In this document: positions 7,345 to 15,633 of the stretch, piece after piece
How positions within the stretch are numbered: the first letter of the stretch is position 1
Layout: each line of letters starts with the position of its first letter
Virus record (IMG/VR): IMGVR_UViG_3300013005_000067
Location: 1-44,178 of that record
Direction: 5' to 3' (one strand)
Origin: a virus
DNA: 44,178 nt
Made by a program: the position numbers and the translations under genes
Notes under the pieces: model-generated
Seen by the model: the letters and a program-made list of their open reading frames with translations, nothing else
Database searches by the model: none
Told to the model about the DNA's origin: nothing

Positions 7345-8786
7345 GAATGTTTAATTTGCCCAAGCAACTGCTTTAGTTTGACACTTTGTACATCGCCAGT
7401 CACTTTGGCTGGCTGTTCCCACGCCGGAGTTCCTGTTGGTTTTTCCCACTTTGTAGATGTACTGCCCGTTGGTTCGGTGTCAGCAGCCTTGAGTTGACTT
7501 TTTGCTTTGATTGAGTCCATAAGTGAACTTTGGGGTCGGTTGTACCCGGTTCCTTCGTCCCCGCCTTCATCAGTAATGCGCATAGTTTCAATGTTATACT
7601 CCAAATCAATTTTTTGACCAACGCCGGTCGAGCTTCGAGATTTCATACACTGGATCTGATACTTGCCACGCTCTTTCATAGCACGTGAAGTAAAGATACC
7701 AAACACATTGTCTGCTGTGTTAATTTTACTGATACCACCTGAAATATGACTGTGGTCAAATTCAATTTCTTCCACAGCCGATCGATTCAACTGCGAAGCT
7801 GTGACCATTAGCACACCTAGCTCTTTGGCCAAGTTGCGTAGTTCTTCTGAAACATACTTGTCTTTGACAAACAAGTCATTGGGGCTGACCTTAGCACTCA
7901 CAGGCATCAGCAAGTCCAAGTAGTCAATCATCATAAAGTCCACACGAATTCCGGTTTGGATCTGTACTTCTTTGATGTAACTGCGGATGTCATTAATGTT
8001 GCTTTGTGCTGGTAATGCCTTTACACGATACTGCCCAGACTTTTTGGCCACAAGTTTTACCTTAAGTTCTGTTGTGTCTATATCCTTACGAATGTCCTTT
8101 GTTGACATGTTGGTCAACATGGCATCTGTACGCAAACTAGTAAGTTCTTCACTGAGTTCTAGTGTAACGTACACACCACTAAGTCCTTGTTGTAGCCAGT
8201 TCAACGCAATGTTCATCATGACCAGACTCTTGCCCGAACCAGATCCACCGGCAAAGATGTTCAGTTCACCACGACTGAATCCACCATACAACAACTTGTC
8301 TAGTTGTGGCCAACCAGTGCTCACTTGGCCGCCTGAGTTGAAGTACCGGTTAATACGACTCGCAGGATCAGCAAAGTAATCTGTGCCCATGTCTTTTGTA
8401 AGAGAAATTTGAACTGCATCTTTGATCAGTTTCTCAACCGGCTCAAACTCGCCTTTTTCTAATAGATCTGCTGACTTTAAAATAGCACGTTCAAGTTCTT
8501 GACGCTTGGTAAAACTCTCAAACTCAGTCATGAACCAGTCAAAGTGTCCTTCATTTAAGTCCGGCACCGGTTGTAGTTTTATTCCGGTAGTTGCACTAAT
8601 CTGCATCTTGTCCGGCATAGTTTTATGCTTGTCCGTGTGCTCTTTAATGAACTCAGCCGCTGGACGCAGACTTTTGTCAAAGTTCTGTGGATTATAAATG
8701 TTCTGAACACGCACATAACTGCTGGCGTCTTCCAACATCATTTCTAAAAATAATCGTTGGACTTCAAGTCCGTAATCTTTTAACAA
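7341..8786 (-). CDS. 41: Replicative DNA helicase, T4 gp41 / DnaB type, 481 aa
   Basis: A DnaB-type helicase that would unwind the fork as a hexamer with the adjacent primase. An all-helical N-terminal domain (about 1-130) precedes a RecA-like core with Walker A GGSGSGKS (180-187), Walker B-like FMMIDYLDLL, a VTASQLNRSAVEE motif and KSRSSTGVGQ near the end of the core. The C-terminal tail (Pro/Thr/Lys-rich, ending KLKQLLGQIKHS) may bind partners. The start is a TTG at 8786, 8 nt after AAGGAAG, and overlaps the primase gene by 23 nt; the next ATG would cut the N-terminal domain. Length is close to T4 gp41. Confidence 0.92.
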   Translation of the reverse strand: MLKDYGLEVQRLFLEMMLEDASSYVRVQNIYNPQNFDKSLRPAAEFIKEHTDKHKTMPDKMQISATTGIKLQPVPDLNEGHFDWFMTEFESFTKRQELERAILKSADLLEKGEFEPVEKLIKDAVQISLTKDMGTDYFADPASRINRYFNSGGQVSTGWPQLDKLLYGGFSRGELNIFAGGSGSGKSLVMMNIALNWLQQGLSGVYVTLELSEELTSLRTDAMLTNMSTKDIRKDIDTTELKVKLVAKKSGQYRVKALPAQSNINDIRSYIKEVQIQTGIRVDFMMIDYLDLLMPVSAKVSPNDLFVKDKYVSEELRNLAKELGVLMVTASQLNRSAVEEIEFDHSHISGGISKINTADNVFGIFTSRAMKERGKYQIQCMKSRSSTGVGQKIDLEYNIETMRITDEGGDEGTGYNRPQSSLMDSIKAKSQLKAADTEPTGSTSTKWEKPTGTPAWEQPAKVTGDVQSVKLKQLLGQIKHS

Positions 8787-9732
8787 GTTGCTTCTTCCTT
8801 AGTTCTATTTTAATTCGACTGCTCTCACTCGATTGCATTATAGTTAGCAGTGTTGTTAACTTGCCCCAGAGTTTCACAGCATCGTTGATATCTTTAACGC
8901 CTGCTGGCCAGTCTGGAATACTCACACTCCATCCTAGTTCCACAGCACGGTCAATTAATTCTACGCCTGCAGTATCTTGGTCCGGCACCACAACAACATT
9001 GCGTCCTAGACTGCGTATTAGTCTTGCTTGATCATCACTTACTTCGTTGTGCATCACAGCCATGCCACTGATACAGAGTGCATCAAAGATACCTTCTGTC
9101 ACAATCACATGTTGCCATCCTGCTTGTTGTAGATCTACACCAAACACATAGCCTTTCTGCATGTCATTAATGTAACGTGGATTACGATCGTCTAAGAAAC
9201 GTACGGTGCTGCCTACCACTTGATTGTTGTATGTAAATGGAACAACTACTCCTGCTCGTGTTGTGGCAGCTACCATTATGGGATAGTCGTTGGGTACATG
9301 CCGGCTGCGCAGATATGCCCATTGATCAGGCGTCGCTGGTGTTACAAAATCTACAAATTCTGGCAACTCTGTTTCCGTAAATTCAATAGGCGCTGTGTTG
9401 TTCCACACACGCTGACGATCTTCTATCATGCCTTCCATACTGCGATGGCGCATACTTTCAAGATTGATCTGATTGATATCGTTTTCAGGAACGCCTATCC
9501 ATTCTAGCAAACGTCGTGCTTTGAATCCGATATTGCGTCCAAGAATAAAACTTGCAGTATAGCCACAGTTAAAACAATGATAACTCCAGCCCTGTTCAGA
9601 CAGTTTGATACCACCACGTCCACGACGATCAGGTGTGTTGCCAGTGTGTACGCAACAAGGTGCGTTGAAGGAAATCCACCCAGAACTAGACTGTTTTCTT
9701 TTGCCTGGTAAAAATGCCAACACGTCAATCAT
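8764..9732 (-). CDS. 61: DNA primase, T4 gp61 type, 322 aa
   Basis: It makes RNA primers for lagging-strand synthesis with the gp41 helicase encoded just downstream. An N-terminal zinc-binding region has C26, C27 and H29, then C53 and C56 (YHCFNCGY). A TOPRIM domain follows, with VTEGIFDAL (about 211-219; the Glu is catalytic) and VVPDQDTAG (the DxD metal site, about 250-253). The length of 322 aa is near the family norm. The ATG at 9732 has no Shine-Dalgarno; instead a sigma-70-like promoter ends 6 nt before it, so the mRNA is predicted to be leaderless. Confidence 0.9.
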   Translation of the reverse strand: MIDVLAFLPGKRKQSSSGWISFNAPCCVHTGNTPDRRGRGGIKLSEQGWSYHCFNCGYTASFILGRNIGFKARRLLEWIGVPENDINQINLESMRHRSMEGMIEDRQRVWNNTAPIEFTETELPEFVDFVTPATPDQWAYLRSRHVPNDYPIMVAATTRAGVVVPFTYNNQVVGSTVRFLDDRNPRYINDMQKGYVFGVDLQQAGWQHVIVTEGIFDALCISGMAVMHNEVSDDQARLIRSLGRNVVVVPDQDTAGVELIDRAVELGWSVSIPDWPAGVKDINDAVKLWGKLTTLLTIMQSSESSRIKIELRKKQLVKRLRT

Positions 9733-9738
9733 GCTACT

Positions 9739-9767
9739 ATTGTAACACTTTTTTTAAGACAATGCAA
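9739..9767 (-). promoter_or_regulatory. Sigma-70-like promoter directly before primase ATG
   Basis: TTGCAT (9762-9767), a 17-nt spacer, TACAAT (9739-9744), then 6 nt to the ATG at 9732. The normal start-site distance places +1 at or next to the A of ATG. Confidence 0.6.
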
Positions 9768-9778
9768 CTTGTTTTGGC

Positions 9779-10888
9779 TTACCGGTACTTCAAGTTTACC
9801 ACACGTCCTGTGGAAACAAGCACCTGCACTGACTGCATGGTAGGAGGAACAGGACGGTATCCAGAACCACCAGTGACCAGTGTAATGCCACTGATTGAAC
9901 TGCCTGATATACTAGCAGTGGCAACGGCACCGGCGCCTTCGCCTACAAACTCAATCAGGGGTGGAGCCAAATAACCAAAACCTGGGTTAGAAACAGTGAC
10001 TCCTGTGACAATGCCATTGGCCACTGTGGCAGTGGCCTGACCTGGGTTGCCCATTGCTTGACCATTTGTGCCTGTTGTGTATATACTGTTGTTAAAACAC
10101 AAACGCAGTATTGGATGCCATCCAATCACGTTCATGTAAATGGTTTCAGTTCTGTTTAGATACTGCGTGGATTCTGTCACATTGTACCAGATGCTTTGAT
10201 AGTTCTCTGCGGCCTGGGCCTTGATTGTACCTGTGTAGCCAAGCAAGTCCATTTGTATTGTGGTTACCGCGCCAACTGGTTCAATGAAACTGCTGTAGAA
10301 TTCAGTTGGTTGGTAAGGGCTGTAGTTGTTGATTGAGCTGCCAGCATTTAGTGCCCAATCCGGGTATACACTACTGCTGGACCCACCATAACTGACCTGA
10401 GCTGTGATTTCTGTTGTGGGAATTGTCAAATTGGCACTGGGCACGTACTGAGGATACACACTGTCTACCACATCAAGCGGAGCACGAGCACCCGATTGTG
10501 CATCTGTGTACACTGCTTCTATTAGATTACCGCTGGCTCTCATGATGCTGTAGGCAGCGGGCTGTGCCAACACTGTGTCAAGTTCTGCTGTGGTTAGTGT
10601 TACTTTGGCGCGGCCATACTGTGCATTGATAACAACCATTTCTTTTTGAACCAATAACGCATCGCCATTCTGGCTAACCATTCTAAATGTCAGTGTGCTG
10701 CCTGTGATATTCACGGGTTTTTCGTCTTGATTGATGAACTCAAACAAGATCACATTGTCAACACCTTTGTTAATTGTTAGTTTTTTAGCATACACAGGAT
10801 TGTACCTCAAATTGAAATAAGCACCACTGGTGTCGACTACAATAACTCGAGTTACTTGTTGGTAAAGGTAAGCAGTGGTTGAATACAT
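9779..10888 (-). CDS. Virion structural protein with BppU-like N-terminal domain and glycine-rich repeats, 369 aa
   Basis: Residues about 35-150 form a beta-sandwich-like stretch (TINKGVDNVILFEFINQ, then ITGSTLTFRMVS and VTLTTAELDTVLAQPAAYSIM). This resembles the N-terminal domain of baseplate upper proteins, in which a default polynomial of material properties leads into tail-fibre parts. The C-terminal third has glycine repeats (VSNPGFGYLAPPLIEFVGEGAGA and LVTGGSGYRPVPP), typical of phage tail and neck structural proteins. No signal peptide was seen. The late box GCTAAATA ends 7 nt before the ATG and no Shine-Dalgarno is present. A baseplate or tail role is inferred from these domains. Confidence 0.65.
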   Translation of the reverse strand: MYSTTAYLYQQVTRVIVVDTSGAYFNLRYNPVYAKKLTINKGVDNVILFEFINQDEKPVNITGSTLTFRMVSQNGDALLVQKEMVVINAQYGRAKVTLTTAELDTVLAQPAAYSIMRASGNLIEAVYTDAQSGARAPLDVVDSVYPQYVPSANLTIPTTEITAQVSYGGSSSSVYPDWALNAGSSINNYSPYQPTEFYSSFIEPVGAVTTIQMDLLGYTGTIKAQAAENYQSIWYNVTESTQYLNRTETIYMNVIGWHPILRLCFNNSIYTTGTNGQAMGNPGQATATVANGIVTGVTVSNPGFGYLAPPLIEFVGEGAGAVATASISGSSISGITLVTGGSGYRPVPPTMQSVQVLVSTGRVVNLKYR

Positions 10889-10895
10889 ATGACAG

Positions 10896-10903
10896 TATTT
10901 AGC
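10896..10903 (-). promoter_or_regulatory. Late promoter GCTAAATA abutting ATG
   Basis: Minus-strand GCTAAATA, 7 nt, then ATG at 10888. It is back to back with the plus-strand TATAAATA at 10943-10950 in a 68-bp divergent spacer. Confidence 0.65.
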
Positions 10904-10942
10904 GACAAAAGATAACCTTTAAATTTAGCCAAAAACTCAAGG

Positions 10943-10950
10943 TATAAATA
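10943..10950 (+). promoter_or_regulatory. Late promoter TATAAATA (perfect) abutting ATG
   Basis: A perfect T4 late consensus octamer on the plus strand is followed by 6 nt and the ATG at 10957. The transcript should start at or within a base or two of the start codon. Confidence 0.8.
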
Positions 10951-10956
10951 CCACCG

Positions 10957-11334
10957 ATGGCCAATGATATCTTTACTAAACTCAGCGAACAATACCCCTT
11001 TATTACACTGTGTGTATATGCTTCCACGGAGTATGTGGGTATTGTGCAGAATCAAGACGTGTCAGTTACCACCATATACGACTTTGGCAGCATACACGAC
11101 CCTGCACTAAAGCAACGGTTCCTGGAGTTGGCCAATGCTTGGTGGTGGGAAAGTAATAGAAGTATTCCCATCAACATCTTCCTCAAGAAAGACTGGGATG
11201 TATTCCGTCCTTGTCTCCGCACATTTGCCAACAAAGACTTGGAAATACTTCACGGGCCTATTTGTAGCCTTGCTGATATTGCACTGAAAAAAGGCAAACG
11301 CAAAAGTATCACACTTGTGCGACGGATGGACTGA
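10957..11334 (+). CDS. Conserved T4-like phage protein, 125 aa
   Basis: A compact 125-aa alpha/beta protein starting MANDIFTKLSEQYPFITLCV, with an Ala-Trp-Trp-Trp-Glu-Ser segment (NAWWWESNRSIPINIFLK) and a basic end (KKGKRKSITLVRRMD). I recall relatives as uncharacterised proteins in T4-like cyanophages but cannot give a function. It is the only plus-strand gene of the left arm. It is driven by a perfect late promoter and its last 26 bp overlap, tail to tail, the end of the polymerase-like gene on the other strand. Confidence 0.75.
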   Translation: MANDIFTKLSEQYPFITLCVYASTEYVGIVQNQDVSVTTIYDFGSIHDPALKQRFLELANAWWWESNRSIPINIFLKKDWDVFRPCLRTFANKDLEILHGPICSLADIALKKGKRKSITLVRRMD

Positions 11335-11887
11335 GCAGGTTCATGTGTAATGCTACCAAGGCTGCGTAAGAGATTGCGTGGCTTTTCTTAAATGTGTAGC
11401 CGCGACTTTCATCACCGTCCCACACAGAGTCGAATACCACGTCCCAAGGCTGTCGTTGCAAATGTGCTTTGCCCGGACGAATGATACTGATAAACGCTGC
11501 CATTCTTGGAATACTATCCGGGCGCATTGCGCTCAGCAGGTCTGTATAGTTGCCAACGTGTGCTAGTTGTTTTGCCCATTCTGGTTCTTGCCACAGTCGA
11601 CTCCAAGTAGGCTCTGTGGCCACTGCTGTGGCATAGTGTTCTGGACTGGTAATCAACTGATAAACACTCATGTTTAACAGGTCAATTTTAAAATAACCCA
11701 GTTGTTCGGCAGCTTCGTAGTCGATGGCCGCACAACGATTCACAGGATCCTGCGGAATGTCTGTTACATACACACCAGAGTTATGACGACGAACTTGTTC
11801 TTGCACAGTTTGACGTGCAGGCGTATGCTGGATTAACTCCAGCAGTTGATTGCGATCTGCAAAATCAATGTCGATATCTGCACTCAT
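11309..11887 (-). CDS. Miniature C-family (PolIII alpha / DnaE-like) polymerase-related protein, 192 aa
   Basis: The best start is the ATG at 11887 (TAATG overlap with the upstream stop); the longer frame would need a TTG. Short blocks match bacterial DnaE in the same order. ADIDIDFADRNQLLELI matches the palm motif that carries two catalytic Asp (D6 and D8 here). RRHNSGVYVTDIP matches the KHAGGVVIAP block. DYEAAEQLGYFKIDLLNM matches the block with the third catalytic Asp (D69). MRPDSIPRMAAFISIIRPG matches the KPD...ALYRPG block, and YTFKKSHAISYAAL matches the YGFNKSHAAAYA finger motif. The PHP, thumb, beta-binding and OB parts are absent, and DnaE is over 1000 aa. It may be an inactive remnant, a regulator or a tiny nucleotidyltransferase. 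Comparison is from memory of DnaE motifs. Confidence 0.6.
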   Translation of the reverse strand: MSADIDIDFADRNQLLELIQHTPARQTVQEQVRRHNSGVYVTDIPQDPVNRCAAIDYEAAEQLGYFKIDLLNMSVYQLITSPEHYATAVATEPTWSRLWQEPEWAKQLAHVGNYTDLLSAMRPDSIPRMAAFISIIRPGKAHLQRQPWDVVFDSVWDGDESRGYTFKKSHAISYAALVALHMNLLSPSVAQV

Positions 11888-12561
11888 TACCAACCTGCCT
11901 GCGTTAATATTTCTTTGGCGTACTCTTGATCTGCCGTGTAGTCACTGAACTTTTTTTGCCATACATCCGAGTCAATGTATGGCCATACCATGGCAATTTG
12001 ACCAGTATCTAATGTGCTTAAAAACCGTTGCCCAGATTCACTGTTGTAAATTACCCAAGGACTGATACGTCCTGTTGTCACTGCATACACAGTGGCATTG
12101 GTACCACCATAGCGTAAACAATCCTGAGCAGGATTGCCTGTTTTCTCTGCCCAGTCAATTCCGTATTCCATTGCACGAGCCAAGGCATCGTTGATGTTTT
12201 CTACTTGCAAATAATATATCAAGTATTCTGTGTACACAGCATCACGGCACCAGTGATCAATCTTTTTGTTTTGTTTCAGTACCCATTCCATAAAACGTGC
12301 AGGGTTAATGGCACGTGTGGCCACACAGTAGCGACCAAACTTGACAAATGCTCGGTAGTAAGGTGAGTCAGCAAAGTCATCAAATGTCTTTAGTTTAGCA
12401 CTGCCTTGTGTCATTTCGTAGAACTTAATGTACGCTTGAAAGCCCAGTTCCACACCACGCTCTGCTCGTTCCATGCGTCGACGTCGCGGCTCACAACTAT
12501 GCACAGTCAGGCTTGTTTCTTTGACAAAGTCTTTCCGACAATACTGACAGGTGTAACTCAT
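11887..12561 (-). CDS. Zinc-finger conserved phage protein, 224 aa
   Basis: The first 25 residues form a C2HC zinc finger (C5, C8, H21, C23 in YTCQYCRKDFVKETSLTVHSC), followed by an Arg-rich stretch (EPRRRRMERAERG) suited to nucleic acid binding. The remaining 180 residues are helical and aromatic (RAFVKFGRYC, WVLKQNKKIDHWCRD, EYLIYYLQVENIND). It overlaps the genes on both sides by a few bases (ATGA, TAATG), which places it in one operon with the polymerase-like protein and the putative clamp-loader subunit. Proteins of this design occur in T4-like cyanophages without known function. Confidence 0.7.
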   Translation of the reverse strand: MSYTCQYCRKDFVKETSLTVHSCEPRRRRMERAERGVELGFQAYIKFYEMTQGSAKLKTFDDFADSPYYRAFVKFGRYCVATRAINPARFMEWVLKQNKKIDHWCRDAVYTEYLIYYLQVENINDALARAMEYGIDWAEKTGNPAQDCLRYGGTNATVYAVTTGRISPWVIYNSESGQRFLSTLDTGQIAMVWPYIDSDVWQKKFSDYTADQEYAKEILTQAGW

Positions 12562-13007
12562 TTTTTAGTTTCTTGCCCCGATAACTTCAAGTGCTCGTCG
12601 ATTTCTTTTTTAGTAGTAATCGACGCCAGCACCGCAATGTCATCATCTTTTAAATGTGGGTACAGTTCTGCCAACTGTTTGCGTATACTACTAGCACCGG
12701 GTTCTTTTTTCTTAGGAGCAATCCAGGTGTGTCTGGGTGTGCCCATGTCAGGACTGACAGTGGTGGCACACAGCCATTGCAGTTCCGGATGCCGGCTCAG
12801 TGCAAAGAAATGTTTGTTGAAGCGTTCATTAGTAGCAATAAGATAAAACTCTTGCAGTTCTCTTGATCCTTCAACTGAACTGCCCCACCGTATCATAAGA
12901 TAGTTTGAGAATTTTTTACGTTCTTCGTCTGTTAAATCTTTATAAAAATTACGATCCTTGCGATCAAACTGTCGCATCTCGTTGGCAATGTTTAGTTTAT
13001 CACTCAT
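12558..13007 (-). CDS. Possible clamp-loader small subunit (gp62-like), 149 aa
   Basis: A helical protein beginning MSDKLNIANEMRQFDRKDRN. It includes SNYLMIRWGSSVEGS and RFNKHFFALSRHPELQWLCATTV, which recall clamp-loader small subunits of marine T4-like phages, then a basic linker (APKKKEPG) and an acidic helical tail. The chosen ATG at 13007 overlaps the upstream stop as TGATG; a GTG three bases earlier is possible. Its position among UvsW, primase and polymerase-like genes fits a replication role, but the gp44 partner is not in view and the match is weak. Confidence 0.4.
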   Translation of the reverse strand: MSDKLNIANEMRQFDRKDRNFYKDLTDEERKKFSNYLMIRWGSSVEGSRELQEFYLIATNERFNKHFFALSRHPELQWLCATTVSPDMGTPRHTWIAPKKKEPGASSIRKQLAELYPHLKDDDIAVLASITTKKEIDEHLKLSGQETKK

Positions 13008-13507
13008 CACCAGGCCTTTTGATAGTCTACAATCTCACAGTTACGACTGATATCTTTGACAAAATACACACAGTCCGGCTTGGGGTCATCACTCAGCGGA
13101 ATACACAACATCTGTCCATTTTTTAACTTAGGAGCATACCAGGCCACTTCATGATACACGTCTATAATTTCAACAGTTGGAAAACTCGGTCGAAAACTGC
13201 TTAATGGATTAAACTGAAATACCTTAAAGCCACGGTCGTTGATACTGGTCAATGGAAGCACTTCAAGGTCGCCTACTTCAGGTTCGCCAATTAGTATCTG
13301 CCAGTCCATGGGCATGCGTATTTTGTGTTCACCAATTTGTAACACCAGCGCAGGAGCATTAAAACTTTCTAAAAAGATAAGCGGAATGTAATGATAGTCT
13401 GGATCCTTGGGATCACTGTTGTCAAATATAGCAAATCTCATGTCTTCAACTTCTTCTGGAAGATGGTCAAGGTCGAATGCTGTGTTATCTAGTGTTAGTA
13501 TTCTCAT
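13007..13507 (-). CDS. Uncharacterised phage protein, 166 aa
   Basis: A mostly beta-strand, acidic protein beginning MRILTLDNTAFDLDHLPEEV, with Pro-rich turns and many aromatic residues (IRMPMDWQILIGEPE, EVAWYAPKLKNGQMLCIPL). No motif, signal peptide or membrane segment was recognised. It starts a four-gene operon (with the gp62-like, zinc-finger and polymerase-like genes) driven by the sigma-70 promoter at 13514-13542. The -10 box ends 6 nt before its ATG and no Shine-Dalgarno is visible. Early expression is inferred from that promoter. Confidence 0.7.
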   Translation of the reverse strand: MRILTLDNTAFDLDHLPEEVEDMRFAIFDNSDPKDPDYHYIPLIFLESFNAPALVLQIGEHKIRMPMDWQILIGEPEVGDLEVLPLTSINDRGFKVFQFNPLSSFRPSFPTVEIIDVYHEVAWYAPKLKNGQMLCIPLSDDPKPDCVYFVKDISRNCEIVDYQKAW

Positions 13508-13513
13508 GTAAGT

Positions 13514-13542
13514 ATAATATAGTATATGCGGTCAAATGTCAA
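13514..13542 (-). promoter_or_regulatory. Sigma-70 promoter directly before ATG
   Basis: TTGACA (13537-13542), a 17-nt spacer, TATTAT (13514-13519), then 6 nt to the ATG at 13507. The -35 box lies inside the end of the SGNH gene. Near-consensus boxes and exact spacing support it; the implied mRNA is leaderless. Confidence 0.75.
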
Positions 13543-14176
13543 GTGTTTTTAGTTTTTCTTTTACTTCGGCTGCAAATTGACTTTGCCAGGCACCGTCGGG
13601 AACATGAAACAGCGGCGATTTTGTTTGTAGCTCTAGCGGGTATGTTGCTAAATTCAAATTTAATGCATGCGATTCAAATCTAGAGAATTGGGTGTTTACT
13701 ATGTCACTGTTCCGTGTCAACAGTTCAGTGACTGCTATTAACTGTTGATATATACCCATCGAGTACACAAAAGGAATATTCCGATTCTTTAATACAGACA
13801 AAGCGCCAACAATTTGCCAAAATGCACCAAAGTTTTCCCAAACTGGGTTTGTTAACGACTGACGCAAGGTCATTAACAATTTCTGGTCCTGATTTAGCAG
13901 ATGCTGGTGTTGATTGGTTATCCACTGTCGATTAACCGCGACATGTGTGTTTTCAAATTCAATCCTGCCTGGGCCAGTGAACCCAATGACCACAGCGTCG
14001 GGACTGTGCTTTAGGCCGTTAATTAGATCATGTAGTATTATGCCAATGGAATTTCCCGGGTATGCATAATTTATTACTTCATAGTCAGGCAGCATTTCTG
14101 ACCAATGTTGGCCTGGAAACTTAGCATCTATAGAAAAAAAGCTGTCTCCGACTATTAACAATTTGGGCCTAGTCAC
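13532..14176 (-). CDS. SGNH/GDSL-type hydrolase-like protein, about 214 aa
   Basis: LLIVGDSFFSIDAKFPGQHW gives a clear block I GDS with the nucleophile serine. YAYPGNSIGIILHDLI fits block II (G-N), and PDAVVIGFTGPGR fits the strand before block III. A DxxH block V is not obvious near the C-terminus, so a full triad is uncertain. A GTG start at 14176 overlaps the UvsW stop as GTGA; another GTG at 14182 is possible. SGNH enzymes usually remove acyl groups from sugars or lipids. It is one of three SGNH-like genes in the window and its end carries the promoter of the next operon. Confidence 0.65.
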   Translation of the reverse strand: MTRPKLLIVGDSFFSIDAKFPGQHWSEMLPDYEVINYAYPGNSIGIILHDLINGLKHSPDAVVIGFTGPGRIEFENTHVAVNRQWITNQHQHLLNQDQKLLMTLRQSLTNPVWENFGAFWQIVGALSVLKNRNIPFVYSMGIYQQLIAVTELLTRNSDIVNTQFSRFESHALNLNLATYPLELQTKSPLFHVPDGAWQSQFAAEVKEKLKTLDI

Positions 14177-15633
14177 TTCCACTCTAGTTTTTCCTGAGAG
14201 AACGGATAGTTTGCATCTCGATAAAATACTTTACGTTTAGTTAGATGTCGTTTGGCAAACTTACAGGTACTGGTTATATCCCAGATCTCTACATGGTCTT
14301 TGTCTTCCGCTTTTCTAATGCCGCGCCCAATTGACTGTATAACACGGACAAAGCTCTTTCCGGGTTCAAGAAGAACCAGATTAAAAATCCTTGGAATATT
14401 AATACCCACAGCGGCCACACCGTAAGTCGCCACAATAATCTTGCCAGTACTGGTGGCCACTTCGTCATATTCATCTTGTCTTGCTCCTGCTTTAGTTGCA
14501 CCTGATACAAACACTGCTCGATCGCCCAGGCGTTCAATCAAAGCATGACCGGCTGCTACACGGTCCACCAATACAAGTGTATTGCCTGTGTCGTTAACAT
14601 GTGACACCAAGTTGGCAATGGCAGTGAGTCTGTCTGGCTCTTCCAACAAGAACTTCAACTCACTTTGATAATTTGAGAACTCTGCGTGGTCCACCAACTG
14701 TACAATGTTCACATGACACTGTGCCAGCACACCACGATCCTGTAGTTCGCTTGCGCTGAGTTGGCTAATAACAGGGCCAAGGCTGCATTTTAATGCTTGG
14801 AATTCAAACGGCTCTTTGGGCACAGTTCCGGTCAATCCCCATCGAATCGGCACTCTAGCCATGATGCCTGTCAACAAGGATTTGAGTGCATCTGCCTTGG
14901 CCATGTGTACTTCGTCTACCATCACACATACCACGTCCTCGATAAAGTCCTGTATGGTAACATCTGCTACACCGTTCTTTGTGTTCTTCATCAGCACATT
15001 TAAACTTTGCCAGGTACAAATTGTATGTGTCCGACCATGCTCTTTACGGTCACCAAAGTACACCCCAACATCTAGCCCTAGGTTCTTGTAGTCTGCTTCT
15101 GTTTGTGTTACCAAACTCTTGTTAGGTACAATAACAATGCTACGTCCATATGTTTCTATGCTTAAGCTCAGTGCGGCAGTGATCAAGGTCTTGCCTGCGC
15201 CAGTGGCCACTTCTTGTATGCATTGCGGATTGCCCAAGAAGTTGTTGATGATCTCAACCTGATAGTCACGCAACACCACAGGTTCACCTGCCATTGGATG
15301 TGTCTGGGGCCATGTCTTGTGTGCAAACGAATCCTCTCGGATCTGTGTAAAGTCAAACACGGTAGAGTATTCGCGTTGGTCATCTAGTTCAATGTCGTAG
15401 TTGAACTTTTCTAATATAGGAATAATCTCAGGTAGTAAGTTTACATAAGTGCTGCCACCAAGTTGAAAGTAACTGACCTTGCCATCCCACCGCCCTAGTC
15501 TAACTGCTGGCAAATAACGTGCACCAGGCACATCATACTTAAATGCATTTACTAGCGCACGACGAGCATCAAGTTCGAGCCCTTCAATCTTGATGTTTAC
15601 TTCGTCTTTAATTTGTATTGTGCATCTTTTCAT
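14173..15633 (-). CDS. uvsW: UvsW-type DNA/RNA helicase, 486 aa
   Basis: A superfamily 2 helicase that in T4 unwinds branched recombination intermediates and R-loops and switches origin replication to recombination-dependent replication. Walker A is EVATGAGKT (about 141-149), motif II is VDEVHMAKA (DEVH, 240-243), motif III is WGLTGT, and the motif V/VI region includes ATYGVAAVGINIPR and FVRVIQSIGRGIRK. The small N-terminal domain (1-110) with GRWDGKVSYFQ is typical of the phage form. Length is near T4 UvsW (about 500 aa). It starts within the 3' end of the upstream PPG-motif gene (26-nt overlap). Confidence 0.92.
   Translation of the reverse strand: MKRCTIQIKDEVNIKIEGLELDARRALVNAFKYDVPGARYLPAVRLGRWDGKVSYFQLGGSTYVNLLPEIIPILEKFNYDIELDDQREYSTVFDFTQIREDSFAHKTWPQTHPMAGEPVVLRDYQVEIINNFLGNPQCIQEVATGAGKTLITAALSLSIETYGRSIVIVPNKSLVTQTEADYKNLGLDVGVYFGDRKEHGRTHTICTWQSLNVLMKNTKNGVADVTIQDFIEDVVCVMVDEVHMAKADALKSLLTGIMARVPIRWGLTGTVPKEPFEFQALKCSLGPVISQLSASELQDRGVLAQCHVNIVQLVDHAEFSNYQSELKFLLEEPDRLTAIANLVSHVNDTGNTLVLVDRVAAGHALIERLGDRAVFVSGATKAGARQDEYDEVATSTGKIIVATYGVAAVGINIPRIFNLVLLEPGKSFVRVIQSIGRGIRKAEDKDHVEIWDITSTCKFAKRHLTKRKVFYRDANYPFSQEKLEWK

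Noticed and set aside
7987-8379. 130-aa plus-strand frame opposite the helicase gene
   Set aside because: Antisense of conserved helicase motifs; no promoter or ribosome site.
10852-11055. 67-aa minus-strand frame across the divergent promoter region
   Set aside because: It covers both late promoters and the start of the plus-strand gene and has no ribosome site.
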